This document shows positions 1 through 10,342 of a stretch of DNA of 64,000 nucleotides, piece by piece. The notes below the pieces were generated by a model that was not told where the DNA came from, ran no database searches, and saw only the letters and a list, made by a program, of their open reading frames with translations. Origin of the DNA: an uncultured Flavobacteriaceae bacterium. Lineage in GTDB: Bacteria > Bacteroidota > Bacteroidia > Flavobacteriales > Flavobacteriaceae. Every line of letters starts with the position of its first letter. Within the stretch, counting starts at the first letter, position 1. Both the position numbers and the translations under genes were made by a program. Where the stretch lies: the NCBI GenBank assembly GCA_947487895.1, contig CANKYF010000001.1, forward strand, positions 124,001-188,000, in the 5' to 3' direction.

Positions 1-35
1 AATGGATTTCGCAAAATGGCCCAACTGAACACGTT

Positions 36-1121
36 TTGGTAGCCTGCAGTCGTTGGAGAGAAAATGCTGTTGTACAAAATGGTATTCTGGAACTTGTTAT
101 AAAAAAAGAAACAAGAGGAGGGCAGGATTGGACGGCAGGTAATGTTTGGACAAAGAAAACATTTGGTTATGGATACTTTGAGGCTAGGTATAAGTATGCA
201 GCTGCACCCGCAACTAATAACTCCTTTTGGTTATGGCCCAAATTTAGACTAGCTAAAGGAGAAAAGGCTTGTGAAGTCGATATTAATGAAGGGCACTTTC
301 CAAGTATCATAAATACAAATGTACATAACTGGACAGATTTTGATACAGCTCCTAGTGGGAGAAAAACACATTCGAGTAATCAGCTACATCATACACTCAC
401 CGCAGAGCCATTACATGAAATAGAGTTGAAAGAAGTAGTAAATGCCAAAAAAATTAGACTCATTTCATCAACACCCAAATCAATTCAAATAAGCGAATTA
501 CGCATTTTTGGAACATCAATCAAGAACTTTCCAAATAGCAATAAGCCATTACCTGAATATATCGAAAATTTAGTGGCTAGTAATGATGTTACCATTACAA
601 CAAACGGAAATAATTCCAATGCTTTAAAGTCAGAACCCAGTTTTGTAGCAGATAATCGTTTAGATACCAGATGGGTATCGAGAAACTCTGGAGATAAGTG
701 GATAGAATTTGAATGGAATGAAGCTAAAGAAATAAAAAGCATTCAGTTTATAAATGGTTGGCTGCAAAATGATGGCATGTCAAGAAACCTAATAACAGAT
801 TATAAAATACAAGTGTTTGAAAATAACATTTGGAAAACAATTTATGAATACAATTTATCTGAAACATCAAACTTTGGAGAAGAATATCATACCTATGGTT
901 TAGAGTGGGATGAAGATTATTTTAAATTCTATTTTGATGGTAAGCTATATAATACAATGCGGAATATGGTTTGTTTTAGCGAAACTAATATCTTGTTTAG
1001 TTTGGCAATTTTAAAAAATAATTATTCAGGCCCTATTACTGATAAATTGATTGGAACAAGCATGAAAATAGATTATGTAAGATATTATAAACCTAAAAAA
1101 GAGAAGCAAATTAAAAATTGA
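36..1121 (+). CDS. GH16 family glycoside hydrolase (agarase/porphyranase-like), possibly 5'-truncated by the window edge, with inserted F5/8C (discoidin-like) domain
   Basis: EVDINE matches the GH16 ExDxxE catalytic motif; NxxFWLWP and EYHTYGLEWDEDYFKFYFDG are GH16 core; middle segment (ADNRLDTRWVSRNSGDKWIEFEWNEAKEIKSIQF) is F5/8 type C-like. Confidence 0.8.
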   Translation: MVACSRWRENAVVQNGILELVIKKETRGGQDWTAGNVWTKKTFGYGYFEARYKYAAAPATNNSFWLWPKFRLAKGEKACEVDINEGHFPSIINTNVHNWTDFDTAPSGRKTHSSNQLHHTLTAEPLHEIELKEVVNAKKIRLISSTPKSIQISELRIFGTSIKNFPNSNKPLPEYIENLVASNDVTITTNGNNSNALKSEPSFVADNRLDTRWVSRNSGDKWIEFEWNEAKEIKSIQFINGWLQNDGMSRNLITDYKIQVFENNIWKTIYEYNLSETSNFGEEYHTYGLEWDEDYFKFYFDGKLYNTMRNMVCFSETNILFSLAILKNNYSGPITDKLIGTSMKIDYVRYYKPKKEKQIKN

Positions 1122-2239
1122 TGAAAAAAGTTTATAAACATATAATCATAATTATTAGCACTATTGCTTTTATAAGTTGTCAAACAAAAGAAAAGATAGC
1201 AACAAAAAAAATAGACTTTCAAATAGAGTTAGGTAAAGTATCACCGCAATCAGTTTTTGTAAACGATTCTTTAAGTATTTGGGGAGGTTCTCTGGTTAAA
1301 GGCGAAGATAGTTTATACCACATGTTTTATTCCGTTTGGCCAAAAAAAATAGGTTGGGAATGGGTTAACTATTCTATTATTTCACATGCCGTTTCAGACT
1401 CACCTTTTGGACCTTTTAAACATAAAAAAGATGTTTTACCAGACCGAGGTCCAGAATTTTGGGATGGTTACACAACGCACAATCCAACCGTACATAAATT
1501 TAATGGTAAATATTACTTGTATTATATGGGTAATAAAGGAGACAAAAAAGTAGTAAGTACTCCAGGGAAAGCAAAAATTAACTGGGAACATAGAAATAAC
1601 CAACGTATTGGGGTTGCTGTAGCTGATAGCCCAAATGGTCCCTGGAAACGTTTTGATAAGCCCGTTTTAGACATTACAGAAAATGATTCTTTAGCACATG
1701 ATGCCCTTATGACGTCTAACCCTTCAGTATGTCAAATGGCTGATGGCAAAATATTAATGGTTTATAAAGCCGTTGGGAAAAAGTTTAAACTACCCGCTGG
1801 TGGTCCAGTTGTGCATATGGTAGCCATAGCAGATTCGCCAACTGGTCCATTTAAAAAATATCCAGAGCCTATATTTACCTTTGAAGATGAGACGTTTCCT
1901 GCAGAAGATCCATACATCTGGTATCAAGACGGAAAATATAGAGCCATAGTAAAACGAATGAATCATGAAGGGAAGAAAAGGATGTTTTCATTGGTGCATT
2001 ATGATTCAGAAGATGGTATACATTGGAAACAAGGTAAATACTTTGATGTTTCTGACAGAACAGTAATGTTTACAGATGGTAGGAAAATTAAATTTGACCA
2101 CCTAGAACGTCCGCAAGTATTCATTGAGAATAACGAGCCAGTTGCACTTTTATGTGCAGCAGATTCTATTGATGTGAATAATATTCGTCATTCATTTAAT
2201 ATTCAAATACCACTAAAAATAACAAAACATAAAAACTAA
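1118..2239 (+). CDS. Lipoprotein, five-bladed beta-propeller glycoside hydrolase (GH43/GH117-like)
   Basis: Signal/lipobox ISCQ; repeated propeller signatures KFNGKYYLYYMG, VAVADSPNGPWKRF, AEDPYIWYQDGKYRAI. Confidence 0.65.
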   Translation: MMKKVYKHIIIIISTIAFISCQTKEKIATKKIDFQIELGKVSPQSVFVNDSLSIWGGSLVKGEDSLYHMFYSVWPKKIGWEWVNYSIISHAVSDSPFGPFKHKKDVLPDRGPEFWDGYTTHNPTVHKFNGKYYLYYMGNKGDKKVVSTPGKAKINWEHRNNQRIGVAVADSPNGPWKRFDKPVLDITENDSLAHDALMTSNPSVCQMADGKILMVYKAVGKKFKLPAGGPVVHMVAIADSPTGPFKKYPEPIFTFEDETFPAEDPYIWYQDGKYRAIVKRMNHEGKKRMFSLVHYDSEDGIHWKQGKYFDVSDRTVMFTDGRKIKFDHLERPQVFIENNEPVALLCAADSIDVNNIRHSFNIQIPLKITKHKN

Positions 2240-2244
2240 AAAGC

Positions 2245-3996
2245 ATGAAGAATATAGTTTACTTATTTGTAATTCTGATAACATGTTATGCATGTACTAA
2301 AAATGTACAAAAAGAAGAATTAAGTCAAATTTCACTTAATGGAACTTGGCAATTTCTAGCTTCTAATGACATAGATGAAAAAGAAGTGCTTTTAGAAACA
2401 TTTAGTCAATGGGACACTATTAAAGTGCCAGGTAATTGGGATACTAGAGAACGTTATTCTGAATATGTAGGGAAAGGCTATTATCAAAAAGAATTTAATT
2501 TACCTCAAAACTGGAAAGCTAAACAAGTAAGATTGAAATTTGATGCGGTATATGAAACTTCAAAAGTATGGCTTAACGGACACTTATTGGGAGAACATAT
2601 TGGGGGCTACACACCATTTGAGTTTAATATTACCGATAAAGTTGATTTTAATAAAGAAAATTCGGTTGTAGTACTCGCAGATAACACCTATAAACGTGGT
2701 GCTTGGTGGGCATGGGGAGGTATTAGTAGAGATGTAACTCTGACGGCTAATGATGATGTAAGATTGGTTTATCAGCACATTACTTCGGTTCCAGATTTTG
2801 AAAAACAAACCGTAGATTTTACAATTAAGTATAAAGTTGAAAATAATGGAAGTACATCTGCTTCAGCTAACATATATTCTGAGATTGAAGGGGTTCATAA
2901 AGATTCTGTGTCTTTAACAGTTGAAAAAGCATCAACGGCGGTCTCGTATTTAAAATTTAAAAAACCGCTTTCAGATGTAGAATTATGGCATTTTAATTCT
3001 CCTAATCTTTATCAACTAAATAGTACAATTTCTATTAATACTAATGAAGTTGATACAGCTTCAGATAAATTCGGAATTAGAAAATTTGAAGTTCGTGGAG
3101 AGCAATTCTTTCTAAATAATGAGGCCGTAAGAATGAATGGAATTAATCGTGTGCACGACCATCCAGTTTATGGCAATACAGAACCTGATGAATTGGTGTT
3201 AAAAGACATGTTAGATATTAAATCTTTAGGTTGTAATTTTTCGCGTTTAATGCATGCTCCTCTCTCTGAAAACTTACTAAAAGTGTGTGATAGTATTGGC
3301 TTTTTATTAGTAGAAGAAATTCCTGTTTGGGGAGATGATGACCCACAAACGTTTCCTGATAACCCTCTAACCAAAAAATGGATGAAAGAAATGATAGAGC
3401 GCGATTATAATCACCCATCTGTGGTTGCTTGGAGCGTTGGTAATGAGTTACGAGAAAATGATTCAATTGCAGCTACATGGCCAGAAAAAAAGATGACTAA
3501 AAATCAATATGATTATGCAAATTCCATGTTAGATTATGTTGCGGAATTGGATCCTTCAAGATTAAAAACATATGTTACTATTACCACGTACAGAAAAGGC
3601 GAAATAGGAAGTGAACCCTATGAAAAAGTAGATTTTATATCAATGAATTCTTATGGAAGTGCAGTAGAGCTTGCTAAAAAAACTCATGATAAATTTCCAG
3701 GGAAACCAATTTTTATCTCTGAAATTGGTATTGGACAAATTGGACCAGCGCCTGAAGGAAAATTAACTGATGCGCTTGTAGGGTATTTAAAAGAACTTAA
3801 AGATTTACCATATGTAACAGGCATATCGCTTTGGAGCTATAATGATTATCGTAGTAACTATCGTGGTACACCAGAATCCGGATTTAGAGAATGGGGTATT
3901 GTTGATGAAAAAAGAAATAAAAAAGAAGCATATAAGCAGCTTAAAGAAATATATTATTATTGGAGTATTAAGGAGCTACCTGAAAACAAGAAATAA
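2245..3996 (+). CDS. GH2 family glycoside hydrolase (lipoprotein)
   Basis: GH2 sugar-binding, Ig-like and TIM barrel regions; acid/base in WSVGNE; nucleophile in IFISEIG. Confidence 0.85.
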   Translation: MKNIVYLFVILITCYACTKNVQKEELSQISLNGTWQFLASNDIDEKEVLLETFSQWDTIKVPGNWDTRERYSEYVGKGYYQKEFNLPQNWKAKQVRLKFDAVYETSKVWLNGHLLGEHIGGYTPFEFNITDKVDFNKENSVVVLADNTYKRGAWWAWGGISRDVTLTANDDVRLVYQHITSVPDFEKQTVDFTIKYKVENNGSTSASANIYSEIEGVHKDSVSLTVEKASTAVSYLKFKKPLSDVELWHFNSPNLYQLNSTISINTNEVDTASDKFGIRKFEVRGEQFFLNNEAVRMNGINRVHDHPVYGNTEPDELVLKDMLDIKSLGCNFSRLMHAPLSENLLKVCDSIGFLLVEEIPVWGDDDPQTFPDNPLTKKWMKEMIERDYNHPSVVAWSVGNELRENDSIAATWPEKKMTKNQYDYANSMLDYVAELDPSRLKTYVTITTYRKGEIGSEPYEKVDFISMNSYGSAVELAKKTHDKFPGKPIFISEIGIGQIGPAPEGKLTDALVGYLKELKDLPYVTGISLWSYNDYRSNYRGTPESGFREWGIVDEKRNKKEAYKQLKEIYYYWSIKELPENKK

Positions 3997-4031
3997 AGTG
4001 AAATTGAAAATAATCTAAAAAAAGTAAGCAT

Positions 4032-5342
4032 ATGAGTTTAATAAAACAAATGTTAGGAACAAGCTTTTTATTCCTATTATGTGTCACATTGGTTTCTTGT
4101 GAACAAACTAAACAAAATAAAGGAGAAGTTGTGCAGGAAACAAAAGAAAATAAAGAAGGTGTATTTCCTTTTAAAATGCCAACAGAAAAACCTAATATAT
4201 CTTTAAGTGCTGCTTCAGAGCGTATGTTTGATTATCCCACACCAAGAGTTCAAGATAATGAGCTTTTTTCACAGTTTAAATATACACGTTTAAAAGGGTT
4301 TGATTACAATAATGGAGATGGAACAATATCGCGAAGAGACCCATCAAGACCCATACATGTTAATGGAAAATATTACGTTTGGTATACAAAGCGCCATACA
4401 ATAGTACCTCCAATAGGTTGGAATAGGGCTGCCGAAGCAACAGATGAAATTCCATCTACAGATTGGGATTTGGCTGAAGTATGGTATGCTACAAGCGAAG
4501 ATGGTATTACTTGGGAAGAACAAGGCGTAGCTGTATCAAGACCAGAAAAACCAAAATCTGGGTGGCGCTCTGTAGCTACGCCAGATATTTTAGTTTGGAA
4601 AGGTAAATACTATTTATACTATCAAGCATTTGATGAACCTAGCGGTTTAAGAGGGGATTTATGTCCAGTATCAATATCGTATGCAGATTCTCCCGATGGT
4701 CCTTGGACACATGGAGGAGACAAAGTCATTCCTTTTGGGAAAGAAAACGAATGGGATCATAAAGCTACACATGATCCTCAGCCTATTGTACATAATGGAA
4801 AAATTTATGTGTATTATAAAGCTGCTTACAATAAATGGCCTGATAATAGATCTAATTATGCAGTTGGTCATGGTTTAGCTATTGCAGACGATCCGTTAGG
4901 TCCTTATAAAAAACATCCATTAAACCCAGTAATGCAGTCTGGTCATGAAACAACCTATTGGCCCTATAAAGGAGGTATAGCAACCTTAGCCATTAAAGAT
5001 GGAAATGAACGAGAGACCATTCAGTATGCAGAAGATGGTGTTAACTTTAAGATAGCTTCATGTGTTTCTTTGGTACCCACAGCAGCGGCTCCGTATGCTG
5101 CAGATGCATTTACAGATACAAAAGATGGCAGAGGATTTACTTGGGGATTGTCTCATTTTATCAATGCAGGAGTTTCAAAAAAAGCGTATTCTATCATAGC
5201 AAGATTTGACTGTGATTTGAGTTTAGATTATGATGAACCTGCATTTAAAAATACAGGAGTATGGCATAAACCAGACGTGTATTTTGCCCAAGGTATGGGT
5301 AGTATTAATAAACATCCTGAGGGCAGGGGGAATAAAAAGTAA
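4032..5342 (+). CDS. GH117-like alpha-1,3-(3,6-anhydro)-L-galactosidase (lipoprotein)
   Basis: WYTKRHT, WDLAEVWYATSEDGITWEEQG, RFDCDLSLD, HKPDVYFAQG resemble GH117; lipobox VSCE. Confidence 0.75.
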   Translation: MSLIKQMLGTSFLFLLCVTLVSCEQTKQNKGEVVQETKENKEGVFPFKMPTEKPNISLSAASERMFDYPTPRVQDNELFSQFKYTRLKGFDYNNGDGTISRRDPSRPIHVNGKYYVWYTKRHTIVPPIGWNRAAEATDEIPSTDWDLAEVWYATSEDGITWEEQGVAVSRPEKPKSGWRSVATPDILVWKGKYYLYYQAFDEPSGLRGDLCPVSISYADSPDGPWTHGGDKVIPFGKENEWDHKATHDPQPIVHNGKIYVYYKAAYNKWPDNRSNYAVGHGLAIADDPLGPYKKHPLNPVMQSGHETTYWPYKGGIATLAIKDGNERETIQYAEDGVNFKIASCVSLVPTAAAPYAADAFTDTKDGRGFTWGLSHFINAGVSKKAYSIIARFDCDLSLDYDEPAFKNTGVWHKPDVYFAQGMGSINKHPEGRGNKK

Positions 5343-5455
5343 TAGTTTTAAGAATAGGATTCCAAAGTTTTCATGTCAAGACCAACATATTATTTAGGTA
5401 AATGTTGATAATTCAGTTGTTAAACTCCAAATATTGTGAGTTCGTAGAATAAGTT

Positions 5456-5584
5456 ATGCATAGAAAAGCTTTTAATGGAATGTGTTTAGCTATTATAAAA
5501 GCAGATAAGGCTTCTGGAGAAATTACGCTATATGCTAAGTCAAAAGGATTAAAAGCATCAATAGTTGAAGTGATTTCAAAGTAA
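5456..5584 (+). pseudogene. C-terminal remnant of a GH2 beta-galactosidase
   Basis: 42-aa ORF MHRKAFNGMCLAIIKADKASGEITLYAKSKGLKASIVEVISK resembles the C-terminal FNGLCLAIV...GEITLTATSEGLK end of GH2 enzymes; no N-terminal part present. Confidence 0.7.
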
Positions 5585-5689
5585 TATTTACAGACTGGTA
5601 TAATTAAACTATATTTCTAGATAATTTATCGTTAGAGGCTATTAAATTAGACTTAATAGTGTTTTAAATAATCTAAAAAATATTTAGAT

Positions 5690-8518
5690 ATGCTAAAAAT
5701 AAAGTTACTATTTGTATTAGTTGTTGTAGCATTACAATCATACTGTTTTTCGCAAAACACTTCTAAAACTGAAATTCATTATTTATCTGGAACAGGAAAA
5801 GATCATACTGTAGATTGGGATTTTTATTGTTCTTATGGAATGAATAGCCAAAAATGGAGTAAGATTGCGGTTCCTTCTTGTTGGGAATTGCAGGGGTTTG
5901 GTAATTATAATTACGGGCATGATGCAAAAGGCAAAAAAAAGATTCATGATGAATATGGACTCTACAAACATAAATTTCAAGCACCCTTAGAATGGAAAAA
6001 TAAAGAAGTTGAAATTGTTTTTGAAGGTGTAATGACTGATGCAGAAGTTAAGGTGAACGGAGAATTAGCAGGAGAAATTCACCAAGGTGCTTTTTATGAA
6101 TTTAAATATAATATTACTAAGCTATTAAAGTTTGGAAAAGAAAATATTATAGAAGTTAAGGTAAACAAAGTATCTTCAAACCAATCTATTAATTATGCAG
6201 AACGAAATGCAGATTTTTGGATTTTTGGCGGCATATTTCGTCCTGTTTATTTAAAGGTATTACCAAAGAATAATATACAGCGTGTAGCTATAGATGCCCA
6301 AGCAGATGGCACAATAAATGTGGATGTTTTTTCAACCTCAAAAAAGGTCAATTCAATAAGAGGATCATTATCAAATATAAACGGAGATAAAATCAAAGAC
6401 CTATCTATTCAAACTTCAAAAGAAAAAGGAAAATGGCATGTCTCTACTAACGTTGAAAATATAAAACCTTGGAACCCTGAATCTCCAACGCTTTATAATT
6501 TAAATATTCAAATTTTAGACAACAAAACAAAAGTACTTCATCAAATAACAGAACGCATTGGTTTTAGAACCGTTGAGGTTGTTGAGGGAGATGGGATTTA
6601 TGTAAACGGAAAGCGCATTAAGTTTAAAGGAGTTAATAGACATTCCTTTTATCCATCTTCGGGAAGAACCACATCAAAAGCTTTGAGTATTGAGCATGTA
6701 AAAATGATGAAGGATATGAATATGAATGCTGTTAGGATGTCACACTACCCACCAGATGTTCATTTTTTAGATGCCTGTGATTCATTGGGGCTTTTTGTAA
6801 TAGATGAGGTTTGTACTTGGCATTCTCCGCACTTAGATACAGAAGTGGGCGAGAAAATTGTGAAAGAAACGGTGGTACGAGATGTAAACCACCCGTCTAT
6901 TTTGTTGTGGGCTAATGGTAATGAAACTGGTTGGAATACAGAGTTAGATGATGACTATGCCATTTGGGATATTCAAAAAAGAGAGGTTATTCATCCTTGG
7001 AATATTTTTAATAAGACTAATACCTTGCATTACCCAAGTTATCATGTATTTGCATATGATACTTATGCTAAAGATAAAATCTTTTTTCCAACAGAATTTC
7101 TTCATGGTCTTTATGATGGCGGACACGGAGCTGGTTTAGAAGATTATTGGAAACAAATGTGGCAGATGCCCCTTGGAGCTGGCGGATTTTTATGGGATTT
7201 TGCAGATGAAGCTGTCGTAAGAACAGATAAAGCAGGCATTTTAGATACAGATGGCAATCATGCAGCAGATGGGATTGTAGGCCCTTATGGAGAAAAGGAG
7301 GCTAGTTATTTTACAATAAAGGAAGTTTGGTCGCCTATTTATATTGAAGACCGTTATATAAAACCAAGTTTCAACGGCGTTTTTAGAGTTGAAAACAGAT
7401 ACCATTTTACAAATTTAAATGAATGTAAAATGATGGCTAAATGGGTACGTTTTAGTAAACCAGAAGAGAAAATAGCATTTAAGGTGATCTCAGAAAGTAC
7501 TATAGATTTACCAGATTTAGCCCCAGAGACAAAAGGGACTTTTAGCATTAATTTACCTGAAAATTGGCAAAACTCTGATGCTTTGCATTTAACGGCAACA
7601 GATAAACAAGGTCAGGAGATTTTCACATGGACGTATCCGGTTAAATCACCTAAACAAATTAACAATACACTTATAAAAGTTAGTAGTGATGGGCAGATCA
7701 CAGCAAAAGATGAAAAGAACTTTATTCATGTAGCGTCTAACGGATTTAGTTATAAATTTTCTAAGAAAACTAGTCTGCTAAATGAAGTGAAAAAGGAAGG
7801 AAAAGTAATTCCATTTAATAACGGACCAATTATATTGAACCACAAAGATGAAATTGAATCGTTCAATGTTAATGTATTAAATGATAGGGTAGAGATAGTA
7901 ACAGTTTTTGAAATGACCGATAAATCTCCTAATTGGGCATCTCATAAAGAATATAGTTCAGATATCATTAAATGGACTATTTATCCTAATGGGGTACTTG
8001 ATTTATATGTAGAAATTAAAGGAAAGAAAATAGTTAAAGGTTTTAAAGGCATAACTTTTTCGTTTCCAGAATCTGAAGTAACAGGAATGAGATGGCTTGG
8101 TGATGGACCCTATAGAGTATGGCGTAATAGGATGAAAGGTACTAAATTTCAAGTTTGGGAAAATGATTATAATAATACCGTAACAGGAGAGTCTGGTTTT
8201 AAATACCCGGAATTTAAAGGATTTTTCTCCAGTTTATATTGGGCAAAAGTAAAGGGTAAAAACAATAATGGATTTACAGTGTACTGTAATTCCAAAAACA
8301 CCTTTTTAAGAATGCTTACTCCACAACACCCAAAGCAAGATCCTAATCATAGGGTGTCTGTTGATTTTCCTGAAGGAGATATTTCATTTGTTAAGAATAT
8401 ACCTGCTATAGGGACTAAATTTAGAAAAAGTGATCTTATGGGACCTCAAGGGAATTCTGAGAATTATTTTGGTAATGATGACGAACCAATTAGAATTGAA
8501 TTAATGTTTCAGTTTTAA
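5690..8518 (+). CDS. GH2 family beta-galactosidase-like enzyme
   Basis: Signal peptide; GH2 N-terminal domain, LLWANGNETGW acid/base region, PTEF nucleophile region, C-terminal beta-gal domain. Confidence 0.85.
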   Translation: MLKIKLLFVLVVVALQSYCFSQNTSKTEIHYLSGTGKDHTVDWDFYCSYGMNSQKWSKIAVPSCWELQGFGNYNYGHDAKGKKKIHDEYGLYKHKFQAPLEWKNKEVEIVFEGVMTDAEVKVNGELAGEIHQGAFYEFKYNITKLLKFGKENIIEVKVNKVSSNQSINYAERNADFWIFGGIFRPVYLKVLPKNNIQRVAIDAQADGTINVDVFSTSKKVNSIRGSLSNINGDKIKDLSIQTSKEKGKWHVSTNVENIKPWNPESPTLYNLNIQILDNKTKVLHQITERIGFRTVEVVEGDGIYVNGKRIKFKGVNRHSFYPSSGRTTSKALSIEHVKMMKDMNMNAVRMSHYPPDVHFLDACDSLGLFVIDEVCTWHSPHLDTEVGEKIVKETVVRDVNHPSILLWANGNETGWNTELDDDYAIWDIQKREVIHPWNIFNKTNTLHYPSYHVFAYDTYAKDKIFFPTEFLHGLYDGGHGAGLEDYWKQMWQMPLGAGGFLWDFADEAVVRTDKAGILDTDGNHAADGIVGPYGEKEASYFTIKEVWSPIYIEDRYIKPSFNGVFRVENRYHFTNLNECKMMAKWVRFSKPEEKIAFKVISESTIDLPDLAPETKGTFSINLPENWQNSDALHLTATDKQGQEIFTWTYPVKSPKQINNTLIKVSSDGQITAKDEKNFIHVASNGFSYKFSKKTSLLNEVKKEGKVIPFNNGPIILNHKDEIESFNVNVLNDRVEIVTVFEMTDKSPNWASHKEYSSDIIKWTIYPNGVLDLYVEIKGKKIVKGFKGITFSFPESEVTGMRWLGDGPYRVWRNRMKGTKFQVWENDYNNTVTGESGFKYPEFKGFFSSLYWAKVKGKNNNGFTVYCNSKNTFLRMLTPQHPKQDPNHRVSVDFPEGDISFVKNIPAIGTKFRKSDLMGPQGNSENYFGNDDEPIRIELMFQF

Positions 8519-8610
8519 AGTGTTACAGTTTAAAAGAATTGTTTTAATGTGAGTTGATATATTACAAAATGATAATCATAGTTTTACACAAGAACAATCA
8601 AGTTGATATT

Positions 8611-8693
8611 GTCATTCCGAACGAGGAACGAGGAGGAATCTCACACTAATGAGATATCTCGTCGCTCATAACTTCGCTCTGTCGATATGACAA
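8611..8693. repeat. Imperfect palindromic intergenic repeat (REP-like)
   Basis: gtcattccgaacgaggaacgaggaggaatctcac ... gagatatctcgtcgctcataacttcgctctgtcgatatgac, arms largely complementary. Confidence 0.6.
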
Positions 8694-8753
8694 GTATTTG
8701 ATTTTCATTATCATAAAAATAAATCATTTATTAGAATTTAAATTGAACTCATG

Positions 8754-8939
8754 TTATTTTATAATAATAATTGGCTCATCTTTATAATACGTTTCGTCAA
8801 ATTCAAATTCTACATTTGGATTAATTCACTTAAATTTTAATGGTTTTATCAAATGTGTTATAACAGTTTGGTCTCTTATTAAGTAAACTCCAAACTCTTT
8901 AAGAATTAAAGTCGCTTTTAAATTTTCAATACGCTCTAA
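8754..8939 (-). pseudogene. Remnant coding segment of unknown family with one in-frame stop
   Basis: Minus frame reads LERIENLKATLILKEFGVYLIRDQTVITHLIKPLKFK*INPNVEFEFDETYYKDEPIIIIK*; in-frame TGA at 8826-8828. Confidence 0.4.
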
Positions 8940-8950
8940 TTAAAATAAAA

Positions 8951-8987
8951 AACGATTTGAGAGTTAACTCAAACCGTTATTAATTAC
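8951..8987 (-). terminator. Intrinsic terminator downstream of VOC gene
   Basis: aacg.tttgag / ctcaaa.cgtt hairpin followed by T-run on the minus strand. Confidence 0.55.
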
Positions 8988-9008
8988 ATATTATATTATA
9001 AAAGTGTC

Positions 9009-9458
9009 TTATTCTTCAGGTTTTGTATACGTTACTATATCTATACCTATTCCATTTGGGTCAACAATTGCGAAATGTCTGTCTCCCCAAGATTCATCTC
9101 TAATTTCAATTTCAATTGCAACACCTTTGCTTTTAAGTTTTTCATACATCTTATCTACATCTTCAACTTCTATTGTTAAATAAACACCTTTCCCACTAAA
9201 TGCTGATTGAAAAACTGGTTTCTGACTTGGATGATTTGGCTTCAGAAAACTAATTTCAGCCAATTTGTTTGGTGTGTGCATTAAAAGATAAAAGTCATTT
9301 TCAAAACTTACTCCAAAGTCTAAAATGTTAGTGTAAAATTCTTTGGTTTCAGTTAGCTTTTCTGTAATTATACCTGCGTTTAGTTTCATTTTACTTTCTG
9401 TTTGGGCATTTGTCCAATTTGTAATTAAAACAAATGTGATTAATAATAATAGTCTCAT
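9009..9458 (-). CDS. VOC/glyoxalase family protein with signal peptide
   Basis: FYTNILDFGVSFEN ... WGDRHFAIVDPNGIGIDIV. Confidence 0.8.
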   Translation of the reverse strand: MRLLLLITFVLITNWTNAQTESKMKLNAGIITEKLTETKEFYTNILDFGVSFENDFYLLMHTPNKLAEISFLKPNHPSQKPVFQSAFSGKGVYLTIEVEDVDKMYEKLKSKGVAIEIEIRDESWGDRHFAIVDPNGIGIDIVTYTKPEE

Positions 9459-9529
9459 TTTTAAATAATTTTATAGAAACAAATTTAGAATGAGACGTAT
9501 TGTAGAAATTGTAAAAATCGGACAAAGTT

Positions 9530-10342
9530 TTATCGAAACGCTTCAGAAGGAGTTACGCCATAAAAGGTTTTAAAGTTTTTGATAAAATGAGCCTGGTCAT
9601 AAAAGCCAATATCAAAATATAATTTATTCTCTTTAAGGCTTTGCTTTGAAGGTTTTGCATTTAAGATGTGTTGAAAACGTACCACATTACTAAACCTTTT
9701 AGCTGTTGTTCCAATATAAAAATTAAACACCCTACGAAGTTGTCGAGGACTCAATCCTGTATTCAATTCTTTCTCGGTATCTAAATACCCTTTCTTTTTG
9801 AAAATAAGGTTTAAAGCACTAAAGAATCGTTGGTCATATTGAAAATTTTGTTGCGTTATGATTTCAATTAACTTTTTGTTCAATTGTTTTGTAACTCTTT
9901 CAAATGATTGTGTTGGTTTAATTTCAGTAGTAATCCATTTAGAAAAGTCAGATAAGATATGTTCTAATTTTTGTGACTGATTGCTTAAAATTTTGGCATC
10001 TATACCAAACAAGACAGGAAAGGCAGAAGGTAAAAAGCGAACACCAATGTAGTTGAATGTCTTACCAATTGGGAACTCTGTGTATTTTTTACAAAAACCC
10101 ATCACAAAATTTTCAGAGGGGCTATTGTGGTTAAAAAATATGTCAATACAGCCATCTGAAACAACTCTATATATAAAAGGGTGATTGAGTTGCTTTTGTG
10201 TTTTTAATTGCCAAAAACAGTATACAAAATTCTCTATGTCTTTATCTGGCAGAGACTCTTGATAGACTATTTTTTCATTTTCAGCTTTTACAGTTGGCTG
10301 AATTGGTCTGTAATAATTTTTTATAATTTCAAATTCTTTCAC
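9530..10342 (-). CDS. AraC family transcriptional regulator
   Basis: C-terminal HTH_18: GLSPRQLRRVFNFYIGTTAKRFSNVVRFQHIL ... DIGFYDQAHFIKNFKTFYGVTPSEAF. Confidence 0.9.
   Translation of the reverse strand: MKEFEIIKNYYRPIQPTVKAENEKIVYQESLPDKDIENFVYCFWQLKTQKQLNHPFIYRVVSDGCIDIFFNHNSPSENFVMGFCKKYTEFPIGKTFNYIGVRFLPSAFPVLFGIDAKILSNQSQKLEHILSDFSKWITTEIKPTQSFERVTKQLNKKLIEIITQQNFQYDQRFFSALNLIFKKKGYLDTEKELNTGLSPRQLRRVFNFYIGTTAKRFSNVVRFQHILNAKPSKQSLKENKLYFDIGFYDQAHFIKNFKTFYGVTPSEAFR

Noticed and set aside
485-742. Antisense ORF of 85 aa within the GH16 gene
   Set aside because: Shadow frame opposite a well supported coding gene; no recognisable domain.
6944-7139. Overlapping small ORFs on both strands inside GH2
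   Set aside because: Alternative frames of a clear GH2 coding region.
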